A stretch of DNA of 28,344 bases from an uncultured Selenomonadales bacterium (GCA_937910665.1 CALEPR010000061.1:1-28344); one strand, 5' to 3'; shown: positions 1 through 8,199, numbered from the stretch's first letter. The notes: generated by a model from the sequence alone, not told the origin. Translations and numbers: made by a program.

Positions 1-1
1 G

Positions 2-1069
2 TGCGTCAGCACGCCAGTCTCAAAATCACTTACACAAAAAAATTTACACTCCCATCATTTCGGCGAACAGGCTTGGCAAAGTCAAAGGCAAGTCGCTTTG
101 ATAATTCCGGGCGTGAAAGAAAATGCCGGCTGGGACAGATCTCAATATGTGGCAGTGAAAAATATTTGCGAGGAATCAGATTTTTCTTTCATACTTCGCG
201 AAAATATTCCTGACGATTATAATTCTTGCAAAAAAGTTGTCGATGAACTTGTCAAGCATGGAATAACTACAATTTGCTTCACAAACGGCTGCAAACTTTC
301 TGCCGTGAAGGATTTTGAAAAAATTTATCCGCAAGTCACTTTTTCCACGATAGAAAGTATTTCTGCGCTCTGGTCTGGAGGCAGTTATTCAATTTTATCT
401 TTTGAAGGTTCATATCTTGCCGGAATTTTGGCAGGACTTCAGACCAAGACAAATAAAATTGGTTACGTCGCTCCTTACTATGATTCGGAAGTCAATCAAG
501 GCATTAACGCCTTCACGATAGGAGTTCAGCGAGTGAATCCCAACGCAGAAGTTTTGCTGGACTGGACAGGAAGTTGGGACAATCCTGCGAGCGAAGAACA
601 GGCAGTTCAGAATTTAAAAGCTCAGCGTGTAGACGTGTTGACTTATCATGAAAACGGCGCGACAGTTCCGAACACTGCCGAACGCGCAGGAATTTATTTT
701 ATCGCCTTCAATGAAGTTTATCCGAATCACAATTATTATCTTGCGTCGATAAAAATTGACTGGAAAAAAGTTTACAGCGATATGATTCGATACAGGAAAG
801 GACTTCGCACAGGAAAAAGTTCGCACAATGCCTACGGAGTTTCCCAGCGAATGGTTGACCTTGCAGTTACAAATAAAATTTCCACGCGGGAAAAAGTTTT
901 GATTGAGACGGCGAAATGGGAATTGAAAAATGGTCGCGTAATTTTCAGCGGAGATATTTTTGACAGGAATGATGTCAGACGTTGTTCGGAAAATGAAACG
1001 ATTAGCTTTTATAAATTGCAAAAAAATATGGACTGGCTGATTAAGGGAGTGAGAATCGTTGGAACCTGA
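2..1069 (+). CDS. BMP-family (PnrA-like) substrate-binding protein, 5' truncated
   Basis: Basic membrane protein/PnrA-type periplasmic binding protein; family members bind purine nucleosides or similar ligands outside the cytoplasmic membrane. The frame is open from base 2, giving 355 visible residues. The first BMP strand reads VALIIPGVKENAGWDRS, and later segments match the fold: YLAGILAGLQTKTNKIGYVA, then NAFTIGVQRVNPNAEV and W. The first visible codon is Cys (CVSTPVSKSL) followed by a polar linker, so it may be the acylated Cys of a lipobox whose signal peptide lies outside the window (inference). An internal ATG at 98 lies inside the first strand of the domain and is not a credible start. 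No permease or ATPase gene follows; the next gene is an overlapping hybrid kinase, which suggests a sensory rather than transport role. The ligand cannot be told from sequence. Confidence 0.85.
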   Translation, partial: CVSTPVSKSLTQKNLHSHHFGEQAWQSQRQVALIIPGVKENAGWDRSQYVAVKNICEESDFSFILRENIPDDYNSCKKVVDELVKHGITTICFTNGCKLSAVKDFEKIYPQVTFSTIESISALWSGGSYSILSFEGSYLAGILAGLQTKTNKIGYVAPYYDSEVNQGINAFTIGVQRVNPNAEVLLDWTGSWDNPASEEQAVQNLKAQRVDVLTYHENGATVPNTAERAGIYFIAFNEVYPNHNYYLASIKIDWKKVYSDMIRYRKGLRTGKSSHNAYGVSQRMVDLAVTNKISTREKVLIETAKWELKNGRVIFSGDIFDRNDVRRCSENETISFYKLQKNMDWLIKGVRIVGT

Positions 1070-3731
1070 AAAAATGGATAACGGAAATAAAAATGTATTC
1101 CAATTCGCGATGAAACTTGTGAGCAGATTTTTAATTTTCTTGGCGTTCTTGGCTTTAACCGGCTGGGCAGTCTTGACGAAAATGGAAAATCTTTTGCAAA
1201 AGGAAATTGAAAATTTTGTCGCGTCCTACGCCACGATAACCGCGCAGGTTGCAACCGAAAGATTTGACGGCGAATTGATTCAAATGGAGCGTTACGCGAA
1301 ACAACTTGAAGTCGGTCATATGACGGCTGAAAATTTAATTTCTGCGCTGAATTTGGGCGAAAGGGGAGTTGTTTCAGGAATCTGTGACATTGACGGAAAA
1401 GTTATCGCGGGAATTACTCCGCCGGAAGAAATTAAACCGCAACTTCGACTTGCAAAAGTCAGCGCGAGCAGCGTAAATTTTTACAATGGAATCGGTCTGG
1501 TCATGAGTATTCCTGTTCTTTACGACGGAAATGTTAGAAATGCGCTCTACAAAATTTACAGCGAAAATCTTTTGAAGGAAGGATATTTTCGACTTGAGAA
1601 TGAGTTCAGCAAGAAAATGATGATTTGCGATGTGGAATTGAATAAAGTCGTTGTGCCTTACGTCGGTTACGGAAAAGGCGACAGGTTTTATGACGAACGT
1701 CAAAATTTGCCGAAAGGTTACAACGAAATTTTAAAGCGACTTGAAAATACTCCGACGACTGCAATTTATTCTCCTGACATTGACGAAGATTATATAATTT
1801 TTGCGGCGGAATTGGAAAATCATTTCATAGTTTTAGGCTACGCGGATTGGAATGAAGTCATTGGCGGAATTTTTTCTGTTCACAGAATTGTTGTCTGGGT
1901 TTTCTTCTTGATAGTCGTCTTGTTCAGCATTTTTGTTCTGTACGCCTTCACCGCCGAGCTCAACGTTGCTGAAAGTGATGAACTTCGCGAGGCGAAAGAT
2001 GAAGCCGACAGAGCGAATCAGGCGAAGAGCGAATTTCTTGCAAATATGTCTCACGAAATCAGAACACCGCTCAACGCAGTTCTGGGAATGAATGAAATGA
2101 TTCTGCGCGAAACTCCTGAAGGTTCTCCGATTAGAACTTACGCTTGGAATGTGAAAAGTTCCAGCGAAAATCTTTTGTCGATTATCAATGACATTTTGGA
2201 CTTCAGCAAAATTGAAAGCGGCAAAATGGAAATTGTCGAGACAACTTATTATTTAAGTTCAGTCTTGAATGATGTTTTTAATATGATGCGTTTCAAAGCC
2301 GAGCAAAAAGGTTTGGATTTTAAAATTGAAGTCGATGAATCAGTTCCTGATAATCTGTACGGCGACGAAGTCAGAATCAGACAAGTTATCGTGAACATTT
2401 TGAACAACGCAGTAAAATATACTCAGAAAGGCAGCGTAACTTTCAAAGTGACTTGGCAGAGAATTGCTGACGGTTCCGCGATGATGCAATTTTCTTCAAT
2501 CGATACAGGAATTGGAATTAAAGAAGAAGACTTGCCGAAACTTTTCACGCAATTCCAACGTCTGGACTTGAAAAAAAATCGCACAGTCGAAGGCACAGGT
2601 TTGGGACTTTCAATCACAATTAAACTTGTCAAGATGATGAGCGGCGAATTAAAAGTTACTTCGGAGTACGGCAAAGGCAGCAACTTTACAATTATTTTGC
2701 CGCAGAAAGTTGAACAGTATGAGGCGATTGGAGATTTCAGAGCGCGGGCAGAGGCCTTCATGCAACAGCAAAAAGTTTACAAGGAAAGTTTCATTGCGCC
2801 GGACGCAGAAATTTTAGTCGTGGACGACAGCGAAATGAATTTGTTTGTCGTGGAAAATCTTTTGAAGAAAACAAAAATTCAAGTCACTCGGAGTATGAGT
2901 GGAAAAGATTGTCTGGAAAAAATTGCGGCGAATCACTACGATGTTATTTTCCTTGATCACATGATGCCGGAGATGGATGGAATTGAAACTCTGGAGCGCG
3001 CAAAAGTTTTGCCGGACAGTCAATGCAAAGACACGCCGATTATCGCGCTGACCGCTAATGCAATTTCAGGCGTGAGAGAAATGTTTATTGGAAAAGGTTT
3101 CACAGATTATCTTTCAAAACCTGTGGACAGCAAGGAACTCGAAAGAATGTTGCAAAAATATTTGCCGCCTGAAAAAGTTTTGTCTGCCGACGAAGAAGAA
3201 AATATTTCTGCAGAAAAAATTTCCGAAGTCAAGGAGCAAAAAGTTTCCGACGTTGAGGAAAAAATTTCTGAAGTCGAGGAAAAAGTTTCTGAAGTCGAGG
3301 AAAAAATTTTTGAAGTTGAAGAAAAAGTTTCCGACGCTGAAAAAATTTCTGAAGTTGAAGAAAAAAATTCCTCACCCCTCACTCCTCCTTCCTCATTGAA
3401 TATCGATGTTGATTTGGGTATGCAATATTGCGGCGGCATGGAAGAAATGTATAAGGAATTTATAAAAATGTTCTGCGACAGGAAAGAGGAAACGCAGAAA
3501 AAATTGCAGGACGCTTTCGATTCAGGAAATTGGAAAGACTACACGACTTTTATTCACGCCTTGAAGTCGGGGTCTTTGTCGGTCGGCGGGAAAATTTTGT
3601 CCGAGCAGTCGAAGGACTTGGAAATGGCTGGGCACGAAAACAGAATTGATTACATAAAAGAAAATCATCATAAAGCTATGGAACTTTACGACGACTTTGT
3701 TGCCGAAGCGAAGGAAAGAAAATTATATTGA
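1059..3731 (+). CDS. Membrane-bound hybrid sensor histidine kinase with receiver and HPt domains
   Basis: Phosphorelay sensor of 890 residues counted from TTG 1059; ATG 1074 is an alternative start. Order of parts: TM1 at about 20-42; an extracytoplasmic Cache-like sensor of about 230 residues; TM2 at about 276-297; HisKA with the H-box SHEIRTPLN (phospho-His H332); an HATPase_c domain with N and G boxes (NILNNAVKYT, DTGIGI, GTGLGLSI); a receiver starting ILVVDDSEMN with phospho-Asp D633 in FLDHMMPEMDG; a low-complexity Glu/Lys/Ser linker at about 715-770; and a C-terminal HPt domain with H833 in HALKSG. It overlaps the upstream BMP-type gene by 11 bases, so the two are probably co-translated and the binding protein may present ligand to this kinase. 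No DNA-binding output domain or separate regulator is visible, so the final target is unknown. hemB follows after 16 bases. Confidence 0.93.
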   Translation: MEPEKMDNGNKNVFQFAMKLVSRFLIFLAFLALTGWAVLTKMENLLQKEIENFVASYATITAQVATERFDGELIQMERYAKQLEVGHMTAENLISALNLGERGVVSGICDIDGKVIAGITPPEEIKPQLRLAKVSASSVNFYNGIGLVMSIPVLYDGNVRNALYKIYSENLLKEGYFRLENEFSKKMMICDVELNKVVVPYVGYGKGDRFYDERQNLPKGYNEILKRLENTPTTAIYSPDIDEDYIIFAAELENHFIVLGYADWNEVIGGIFSVHRIVVWVFFLIVVLFSIFVLYAFTAELNVAESDELREAKDEADRANQAKSEFLANMSHEIRTPLNAVLGMNEMILRETPEGSPIRTYAWNVKSSSENLLSIINDILDFSKIESGKMEIVETTYYLSSVLNDVFNMMRFKAEQKGLDFKIEVDESVPDNLYGDEVRIRQVIVNILNNAVKYTQKGSVTFKVTWQRIADGSAMMQFSSIDTGIGIKEEDLPKLFTQFQRLDLKKNRTVEGTGLGLSITIKLVKMMSGELKVTSEYGKGSNFTIILPQKVEQYEAIGDFRARAEAFMQQQKVYKESFIAPDAEILVVDDSEMNLFVVENLLKKTKIQVTRSMSGKDCLEKIAANHYDVIFLDHMMPEMDGIETLERAKVLPDSQCKDTPIIALTANAISGVREMFIGKGFTDYLSKPVDSKELERMLQKYLPPEKVLSADEEENISAEKISEVKEQKVSDVEEKISEVEEKVSEVEEKIFEVEEKVSDAEKISEVEEKNSSPLTPPSSLNIDVDLGMQYCGGMEEMYKEFIKMFCDRKEETQKKLQDAFDSGNWKDYTTFIHALKSGSLSVGGKILSEQSKDLEMAGHENRIDYIKENHHKAMELYDDFVAEAKERKLY
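3201..3368 (+). repeat. EKIS-type low-complexity tract inside the histidine kinase
   Basis: Degenerate tandem repeat of about 21 bases coding for variants of EKISEVE (EEKISEV, EEKVSEV, EEKIFEV). It forms a charged, probably flexible or helical linker between the receiver and HPt domains. The DNA core GAAAAAATTTCNGA also occurs in three unrelated genes of this window (5521-6381, 20677-21288, 23407-23940). Confidence 0.85.
3367..3397 (+). repeat. Half-copy of the C/T-rich intergenic repeat, read in frame
   Basis: These 31 bases match the loop and right arm of the intergenic inverted repeat at 10311-10341 in 26 of 31 positions without gaps. The run CCTCACTCCT is identical in both. Here it is translated as SSPLTPPSSLN, the Pro/Ser-rich junction between the EKIS linker and the HPt domain. 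Confidence 0.6.
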
Positions 3732-3747
3732 GGAAGGTTGCTGAAAA

Positions 3748-4719
3748 ATGTTTGACAAAAAAATTCGTCCGCGCAGGTTGAGAATTTCGGAAAATATCCG
3801 CTCGCTTGTTCGCGAAAATATTTTGACGGAGAAAAATTTAATTTATCCAATTTTTGTGGTTCCGGGCGAAAATATTCGCGAGGAAATTTCAGATATGCCG
3901 GGACAATTTCATTTGTCGGTTGACAGAGCCGTCGAAGTTGCGAAAAAAATTTCCGCGCTCGGCATCCCCGCCGTCGAAATTTTTGGTCTGCCTGAATACA
4001 AAGATGAAATTGGTTCCGCCGCATGGGATATGTCAAGCCCTGTTCAACGAGCAATTTCCGCGATAAAAAAATCTGTTCCCGAACTCGCGATTGTCGGCGA
4101 CGTTTGTCTTTGTCAATATACAAGTCACGGACATTGTGGAAAACTTTGCGGAAATTATGTCGACAATGATGAAACTTTGAAACTTTTGCAGAAAGTTGCT
4201 GTCAGTCAGGCGGAATCGGGAGCGGACATTGTCGCGCCGTCGGACATGATGGACGGGAGAGTTTCTGCGATTCGCGATGCTCTGGACGAAAAAAATTTTT
4301 TCAATGTTTCAATCATGAGCTACACAGTCAAATATGCGTCTGCTTTTTATGGACCGTTCAGGAGCGCGGCAGACAGTGCGCCTCAATTCGGCGACAGAAA
4401 ACAATATCAAATGGATTTTGCGAACAGTCGAGAGGCGATGAAGGAAGTCGAACTTGACATTGAGGAAGGCGCGGATATTATTATGATTAAACCTGCGCTG
4501 GCTTACTTGGATATTGTTTCAAAAGTTCGCGAAAAAATAAATTTGCCTGTCGCAACTTACAATGTCAGCGGAGAATATTCTATGGTCAAGGCGGCGGCTG
4601 CAAAAGGTTGGATCGATGAAAAAAGAATTGTTCTTGAAAGTTTGACTTCGATGAAACGTGCGGGAGCGGACATAATCATAACTTATCACGCTCCGGAAGT
4701 CGCCGAATGGTTGAAATAA
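3748..4719 (+). CDS. hemB: Delta-aminolevulinic acid dehydratase (porphobilinogen synthase)
   Basis: Condenses two 5-aminolevulinate molecules to porphobilinogen, the first common step toward heme, siroheme and cobamides in the cytoplasm. At 323 residues it has normal family length. The Zn-site cysteines C120, C122 and C130 lie in DVCLCQYTSHGHCG, at the same numbers as in the E. coli enzyme. The Schiff-base lysines are K195 in YTVKYASAFYGPF and K248 in IKPALAYLD. It starts at ATG 3748, with GAGGAAGG upstream overlapping the end of the kinase gene. No other early heme gene is adjacent; its neighbours are a kinase and rnc. Two radical SAM genes for late heme synthesis lie further right in the window. 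Confidence 0.97.
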   Translation: MFDKKIRPRRLRISENIRSLVRENILTEKNLIYPIFVVPGENIREEISDMPGQFHLSVDRAVEVAKKISALGIPAVEIFGLPEYKDEIGSAAWDMSSPVQRAISAIKKSVPELAIVGDVCLCQYTSHGHCGKLCGNYVDNDETLKLLQKVAVSQAESGADIVAPSDMMDGRVSAIRDALDEKNFFNVSIMSYTVKYASAFYGPFRSAADSAPQFGDRKQYQMDFANSREAMKEVELDIEEGADIIMIKPALAYLDIVSKVREKINLPVATYNVSGEYSMVKAAAAKGWIDEKRIVLESLTSMKRAGADIIITYHAPEVAEWLK

Positions 4720-4767
4720 TTTTTGGAAATAATTTTTGGAAAAAATTTTTTAAAGCAGGTGAGATTT

Positions 4768-5505
4768 ATGGAAGAAAATAAAACTGAATCGCAGGACGGA
4801 CTTTCAGCTCCGCGCCGCCGCGAACTCAAAAAGTTGGAGGAAAAACTCGGCGTTAAGTTCAATCATCTTGAACAGCTGAACGCCGCACTTACTCATACTT
4901 CCTACGCGAACGAATCCAACAGACAAATGGAAAATAACGAGCGATTGGAATTTTTAGGTGACGCAGTTTTGGAATTGGCATCGAGTACATATCTTTACGA
5001 AAATTTTCCTGAACTTTCGGAAGGTCAACTGACAAAAACTCGAGCAAGTATTGTCTGTCAAGCGACGCTTTCAAAACTTGGAAACAAACTCGGTCTTGGG
5101 AAAATGCTTTTGCTTGGTCACGGCGAAGAAGCGAGCGGAGGCAGAGTTCGCATTTCAAATCTTGAGGACACTTTCGAGGCTATTATCGGAGCAATTTATC
5201 TTGACTTGGGCTGGGAAGTTGCAAAAGATTATGTAATCAGACAACTTGCTCCTGAATTTCAGAACGCGAAGATCGGAGAAAATTTAAAAGACTTCAAGAC
5301 AATTTTGCAGGAAATTATTCAGCGCGATCCAACAAAAAAAATCGAGTACGTCGAACTTGCAAATTCCGGTCCCGATCACATGAAAACTTTTGAATGTGCC
5401 GCGAAGATTGATGGAAAAATTTACGGCAAAGGCAAAGGCAAAAGCAAAAAAATTGCCGAACAAGTTGCCGCAGAAAAAACTTTGGCGATGCTTGCCGACA
5501 AGTAA
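4768..5505 (+). CDS. rnc: Ribonuclease III
   Basis: Double-strand-specific endoribonuclease that processes rRNA precursors and structured mRNAs. It has 245 residues from ATG 4768, chosen because AGGTGAG lies just upstream; an in-frame ATG at 4723 has no such site. The signature NNERLEFLGDAVL is at residues 56-68 and holds the catalytic E/D residues, and a later LEDTFEAIIGAIYLD segment supplies the second acidic pair. A C-terminal double-stranded-RNA-binding domain ends in GKGKGKSKKIAEQVAAEKTL. In many Firmicutes rnc lies next to smc and ftsY, but here it follows hemB by 48 bases. The gene ends 15 bases before a convergent gene and no clear terminator lies between them. Confidence 0.97.
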   Translation: MEENKTESQDGLSAPRRRELKKLEEKLGVKFNHLEQLNAALTHTSYANESNRQMENNERLEFLGDAVLELASSTYLYENFPELSEGQLTKTRASIVCQATLSKLGNKLGLGKMLLLGHGEEASGGRVRISNLEDTFEAIIGAIYLDLGWEVAKDYVIRQLAPEFQNAKIGENLKDFKTILQEIIQRDPTKKIEYVELANSGPDHMKTFECAAKIDGKIYGKGKGKSKKIAEQVAAEKTLAMLADK

Positions 5506-5520
5506 AAATTTTTTTCTAGT

Positions 5521-6381
5521 CTACCTCATCATAAATAAAATTACTATTGCGCCGACAAAAACAACAATGCTGAAACTTCGCATCGCGTTTTGGACGGCGC
5601 GATTATATTTTCCGCAAAATGCTCCGACCAGCGGTCTAAGCAGGTGCGTGAACAAACTCAGCGCAAGAAAAAAAAGCGGCTTGTCCAAATTTACAAAAGC
5701 ATAGATCATCATAATCGCAGAAAGTCCGACTCCTGCCAATTCGGCGCGAGATAATTTCCTGTGAAGTTCAGGATCAAAATCCGGCGGATTTTCTTCTTCG
5801 GAATCAGAATTTTTTTCCTCCAAATCCTCAAGCGGTTTATTAAAAAATCTGCTGCGAAAAGATGACGAAGATTTTTCCTCAGGCAAACTGTCGGAATCCT
5901 TTTCCAAAATTTTTGAGCGCAAATTGTCACCAATATTTTGCGGAATTTTTTCATCATAAAAATCATTTTCCGCTTCGGCAAAAATTCTTTTCTCGAACTC
6001 GGACTCAGGTTCAATTTTTTTCGGCACAGAAATTTTTTCAGGCACAGAAATTTTTTTGTCGGTAGAAATTTTTTCAGGCGCGGAATTTTTTTCTGAAACT
6101 TTTTTGTTGGAAACTTTTTTTTGACTGCTGACTTTATTCGCAGTCTTAGTTTTTTTCTTCGGCTTTGGTTCAGCTGAAATTTTTGACTGTGAAATTGGCG
6201 TTGAAGATTCAGTAGGTTCAACATTCCATCTTGGCGCAAAATCAGATTCAAAATCGCTTTCCATGTCCGCAATTAAAATTCTGTTTTCGGCGTTGTCTTT
6301 TGCCTTTTCCAAAACTTTGCGCGTTGAAAGTTCTGCGCCGAGTGCTTCGGTAAATGCATTATTTTTTTTTCCTCTTTTCAT
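5521..6381 (-). CDS. Hypothetical membrane protein with a long low-complexity N-terminal region
   Basis: Not recognised as a known family. Of 286 residues, about 210 are polar and probably disordered, rich in Lys, Ser, Glu and Pro. They include variants of the EKIS motif (APEKISTDKKISVPEKIS at about 115-135). The last 75 residues hold about three hydrophobic helices (roughly 215-231, 236-255 and 268-284), so the protein is probably anchored with a large cytoplasmic tail. The start is ATG 6381, with GAGGA overlapping the stop codon of the amidase gene, so it is the last gene of a three-gene operon after the HD and amidase genes. The charged tract resembles linkers in three other unrelated proteins of the window. 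Confidence 0.75.
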   Translation of the reverse strand: MKRGKKNNAFTEALGAELSTRKVLEKAKDNAENRILIADMESDFESDFAPRWNVEPTESSTPISQSKISAEPKPKKKTKTANKVSSQKKVSNKKVSEKNSAPEKISTDKKISVPEKISVPKKIEPESEFEKRIFAEAENDFYDEKIPQNIGDNLRSKILEKDSDSLPEEKSSSSFRSRFFNKPLEDLEEKNSDSEEENPPDFDPELHRKLSRAELAGVGLSAIMMIYAFVNLDKPLFFLALSLFTHLLRPLVGAFCGKYNRAVQNAMRSFSIVVFVGAIVILFMMR

Positions 6382-6388
6382 AAATTCC

Positions 6389-7066
6389 TCATTTCAAATC
6401 CAAAACTTTTTGCGAACTGTTTATAATTTCCGGCAGCAAGGCGTAAAGATTTTTTCCGGGACAAGCCGTTTTACCCAAGTCCCTGTGTCCAAAAATTGTT
6501 GTGTCGCTCGGAGGAAAATTATATTTGTCGCAAAGTGCGCCGATAAGTTGAACCGCAGTTTGAAGTTGCGGAGTCGGCGGCTCGCCAAATTGATAATTTC
6601 CTGCCAAACAAATTCCAACCGTAAACTCATTATTTTTGAAAGTATGTGCGCCTTGATATTCAAGCGGTCTGGCATATTCGACAGAGCCGTCCTTGTGGAT
6701 AAAAAAATGATAGCCAATTCCTGACCAGTGATTTCTTTCCACATGCATTCTGTGAATTTCTTCAATTTTGGAATCGACATCGCCGAGCAAAAGTCCGCTG
6801 TGATGAATAACAATCGCGCCTGTGTGAAATCTTAAATCCATCTCGGCGAATTGCAAATTTTTTCTGCCGATATTCATTTCTTCCAACGTCAAAAATTTTT
6901 GAACTTCAAATATTTTTTTTGCAGGTTCGCTTTCAGGAAAAAAATTTTTCCCCGCCGCCTCGACAGAGTTTGAAAAAAAATCAAGCGTCGAATAAGCCGC
7001 AAAAATTTTTGCCGAAGAACTTATAAAATTTCTGCGCGAAATTTTTTTGTCAAAAATATTTTTCAT
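6389..7066 (-). CDS. Tat-exported N-acetylmuramoyl-L-alanine amidase (Amidase_2/PGRP-like)
   Basis: Predicted zinc amidase that cuts the bond between MurNAc and the stem peptide of peptidoglycan outside the cytoplasmic membrane. The 225-residue product begins with a twin-arginine signal (SRRNFI at 10-15, then a hydrophobic stretch ending near VEAAG). The Amidase_2 core follows: IVIHHS (H88/H89), GIGYHFFIHKDG, the GH loop GAHTFKNN, FGHRD (H194) and TACPGK (C202). The two His and the Cys are the expected zinc ligands. It lies 13 bases after the HD gene and is coupled to the membrane-protein gene behind it. A Tat signal implies export of a folded, possibly metal-loaded enzyme. A role in wall turnover or muropeptide recycling is inferred. 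Confidence 0.9.
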   Translation of the reverse strand: MKNIFDKKISRRNFISSSAKIFAAYSTLDFFSNSVEAAGKNFFPESEPAKKIFEVQKFLTLEEMNIGRKNLQFAEMDLRFHTGAIVIHHSGLLLGDVDSKIEEIHRMHVERNHWSGIGYHFFIHKDGSVEYARPLEYQGAHTFKNNEFTVGICLAGNYQFGEPPTPQLQTAVQLIGALCDKYNFPPSDTTIFGHRDLGKTACPGKNLYALLPEIINSSQKVLDLK

Positions 7067-7079
7067 AACTTTTTCCTGT

Positions 7080-7883
7080 CTATAAATTTATTTTATTTTT
7101 CAATCTGTCCTCGACATAATCGTGAAGTTTTAAAATTCCTTCCTCGATCCTTGCGGAATTTTTTTCGTTGCGGGGAAGATTGTCGATAATTTTTTTTATG
7201 TAGCCGCGCTCGGAAATTTTTTTCAGCGTCCAAGCAAAATTTACATTATAAATCCACATCAGCCGAACAATTTTTCTGTCACCGTTGGTTCTGATCTCCC
7301 GGTAATCGGCTTGCTCTCCTTTTGCGAAATGTTCAACAAAGTCGTCGGAAATATCTGCAATTTGTTTTCCTTTTATGAAGTTTGGCATTTTTTCTGCGTT
7401 TTCCTGAGCAAAATAAGGTTCAAGGACGCGATAAATGTCCAACTTGTCCGCATCGCGAATAATTTTTGCAAATAAAATTTTCCTGTCGTCGTCGCAGGGA
7501 GCAATTTCTTTTTTATTGTGCTGTCCGATAGAAAAATTTACAATGTCAAAATCTTCTCGACTGAGTTTGTCAAAAAAATTTAGTTCGCCGATAACTTTCA
7601 TTCCCAAGTCGGCATGATCTTCAGAATCAGCATCGTTGAAAGTTTTATAAATGCTGTACTGTCTAAATCGTCCGACATCATGAAACAAACCAATAATTTC
7701 CGAAAGTTCAATGTCATGCTGATTTAATTTTAAATGCTTGGCAAGTTCCACGCAATTTGACGTGACGTAACCTGTGTGAATTTCCTTGACCAAAATTCCA
7801 TTTTGAACTTCCTCGTCGTCGGTGTAAAAACTTTTCATGTAATCAGTCATCCACCTGTGCATTTCATTTAAAATTTTGCGCAA
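7080..7883 (-). CDS. HD-domain phosphohydrolase-like protein
   Basis: Cytosolic HD-superfamily metal-dependent hydrolase of 267 residues. Visible metal-ligand candidates are H36, the HD pair H68-D69 in IGLFHDVGRFRQY, H90 in SEDHADLG, a later SIGQHNKK, and the Asp of RDADKLDIYR. The YSIYKTFNDADSEDHADLG block is typical of a conserved uncharacterised HD family in Firmicutes. The start is TTG 7883 because GAGGTG lies about 8 bases upstream; the in-frame ATG seven codons later lacks such a site. It is the first gene of the operon with the amidase. The substrate is not predictable; family members act on nucleotides or second messengers. Confidence 0.85.
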   Translation of the reverse strand: MRKILNEMHRWMTDYMKSFYTDDEEVQNGILVKEIHTGYVTSNCVELAKHLKLNQHDIELSEIIGLFHDVGRFRQYSIYKTFNDADSEDHADLGMKVIGELNFFDKLSREDFDIVNFSIGQHNKKEIAPCDDDRKILFAKIIRDADKLDIYRVLEPYFAQENAEKMPNFIKGKQIADISDDFVEHFAKGEQADYREIRTNGDRKIVRLMWIYNVNFAWTLKKISERGYIKKIIDNLPRNEKNSARIEEGILKLHDYVEDRLKNKINL

Positions 7884-7903
7884 AATTTCTTCACCTCGCG
7901 AGA

Positions 7904-7932
7904 ATTTTAAAAAAAATTATAAATTTTGTCAA
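7904..7932 (-). promoter_or_regulatory. Possible promoter of the HD-amidase operon
   Basis: On the minus strand, TTGACA (7932-7927), a 17-base spacer and TAAAAT (7909-7904). The predicted start would fall almost on the Shine-Dalgarno sequence of the HD gene, giving a very short leader, so this is tentative. The T-run of the hairpin at 7931-7954 overlaps the -35 box. Confidence 0.35.
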
Positions 7933-7954
7933 AAAAATCTCCGAAAGTTCGGAG
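7931..7954 (-). terminator. Intrinsic-terminator-like hairpin upstream of the HD gene
   Basis: On the minus strand CTCCGAA and TTCGGAG form a perfect 7-bp stem with a two-base loop, followed by ATTTTTTT. It lies about 50 bases upstream of the HD gene start on the same strand. There is no recognised gene upstream on that strand for it to end, so it could be an attenuator in a longer leader or the end of a small RNA. Confidence 0.5.
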
Positions 7955-8018
7955 TAACGTTAGAAGTTAAAGTGAATCCTCACTCGACTAAAACTTGAGT
8001 GCTTACAAAAAATTTTTC

Positions 8019-8048
8019 TTGACAAAGATATTTCGGTTGAAATATAAT
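8019..8048 (+). promoter_or_regulatory. Sigma-70-type promoter of tRNA-Asn
   Basis: Consensus TTGACA at 8019-8024, an 18-base spacer and consensus TATAAT at 8043-8048. Transcription would start about 8 bases before the tRNA. The spacer and flanks contain two nested inverted repeats. Confidence 0.85.
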
Positions 8049-8062
8049 TCGCCTTGTCAAAT

Positions 8063-8138
8063 TCCTCGATAGCTCAGTCGGTAGAGCACCTGACTGTTAA
8101 TCAGGGAGTCACTGGTTCGAGTCCAGTTCGGGGAGCCA
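8063..8138 (+). tRNA. tRNA-Asn (anticodon GTT)
   Basis: A 76-base cloverleaf. The acceptor stem TCCTCGA pairs with TCGGGGA (one T-G pair), the D arm is GCTC/GAGC, the anticodon stem CCTGA/TCAGG carries the loop CTGTTAA with anticodon GTT, and the T arm is ACTGG/CCAGT with TTCGAGT. The 3' CCA (8136-8138) is encoded. It is a single-gene unit with its own promoter and terminator. Confidence 0.97.
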
Positions 8139-8151
8139 CTAAGAAAATAAT

Positions 8152-8179
8152 AAGGATGCTGGCGTAGGCATCCTTTTTT
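8152..8179 (+). terminator. Intrinsic terminator of tRNA-Asn
   Basis: AAGGATGC (8152-8159) pairs with GCATCCTT (8168-8175) across an 8-base loop; a six-T run (8174-8179) follows. It lies 14 bases after the tRNA CCA end. Confidence 0.85.
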
Positions 8180-8199
8180 GATGTGCAGGTGAAAAATTT

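Noticed and set aside
1..213. 70-codon frame-1 reading at the left edge
   Set aside because: Frame 2 continues the BMP domain from base 2; frame 1 has no recognisable content.
3107..3439. Minus-strand Ser/Thr/Phe repeat frame in the kinase
   Set aside because: Antisense shadow of the EKIS linker in a well-supported kinase gene.
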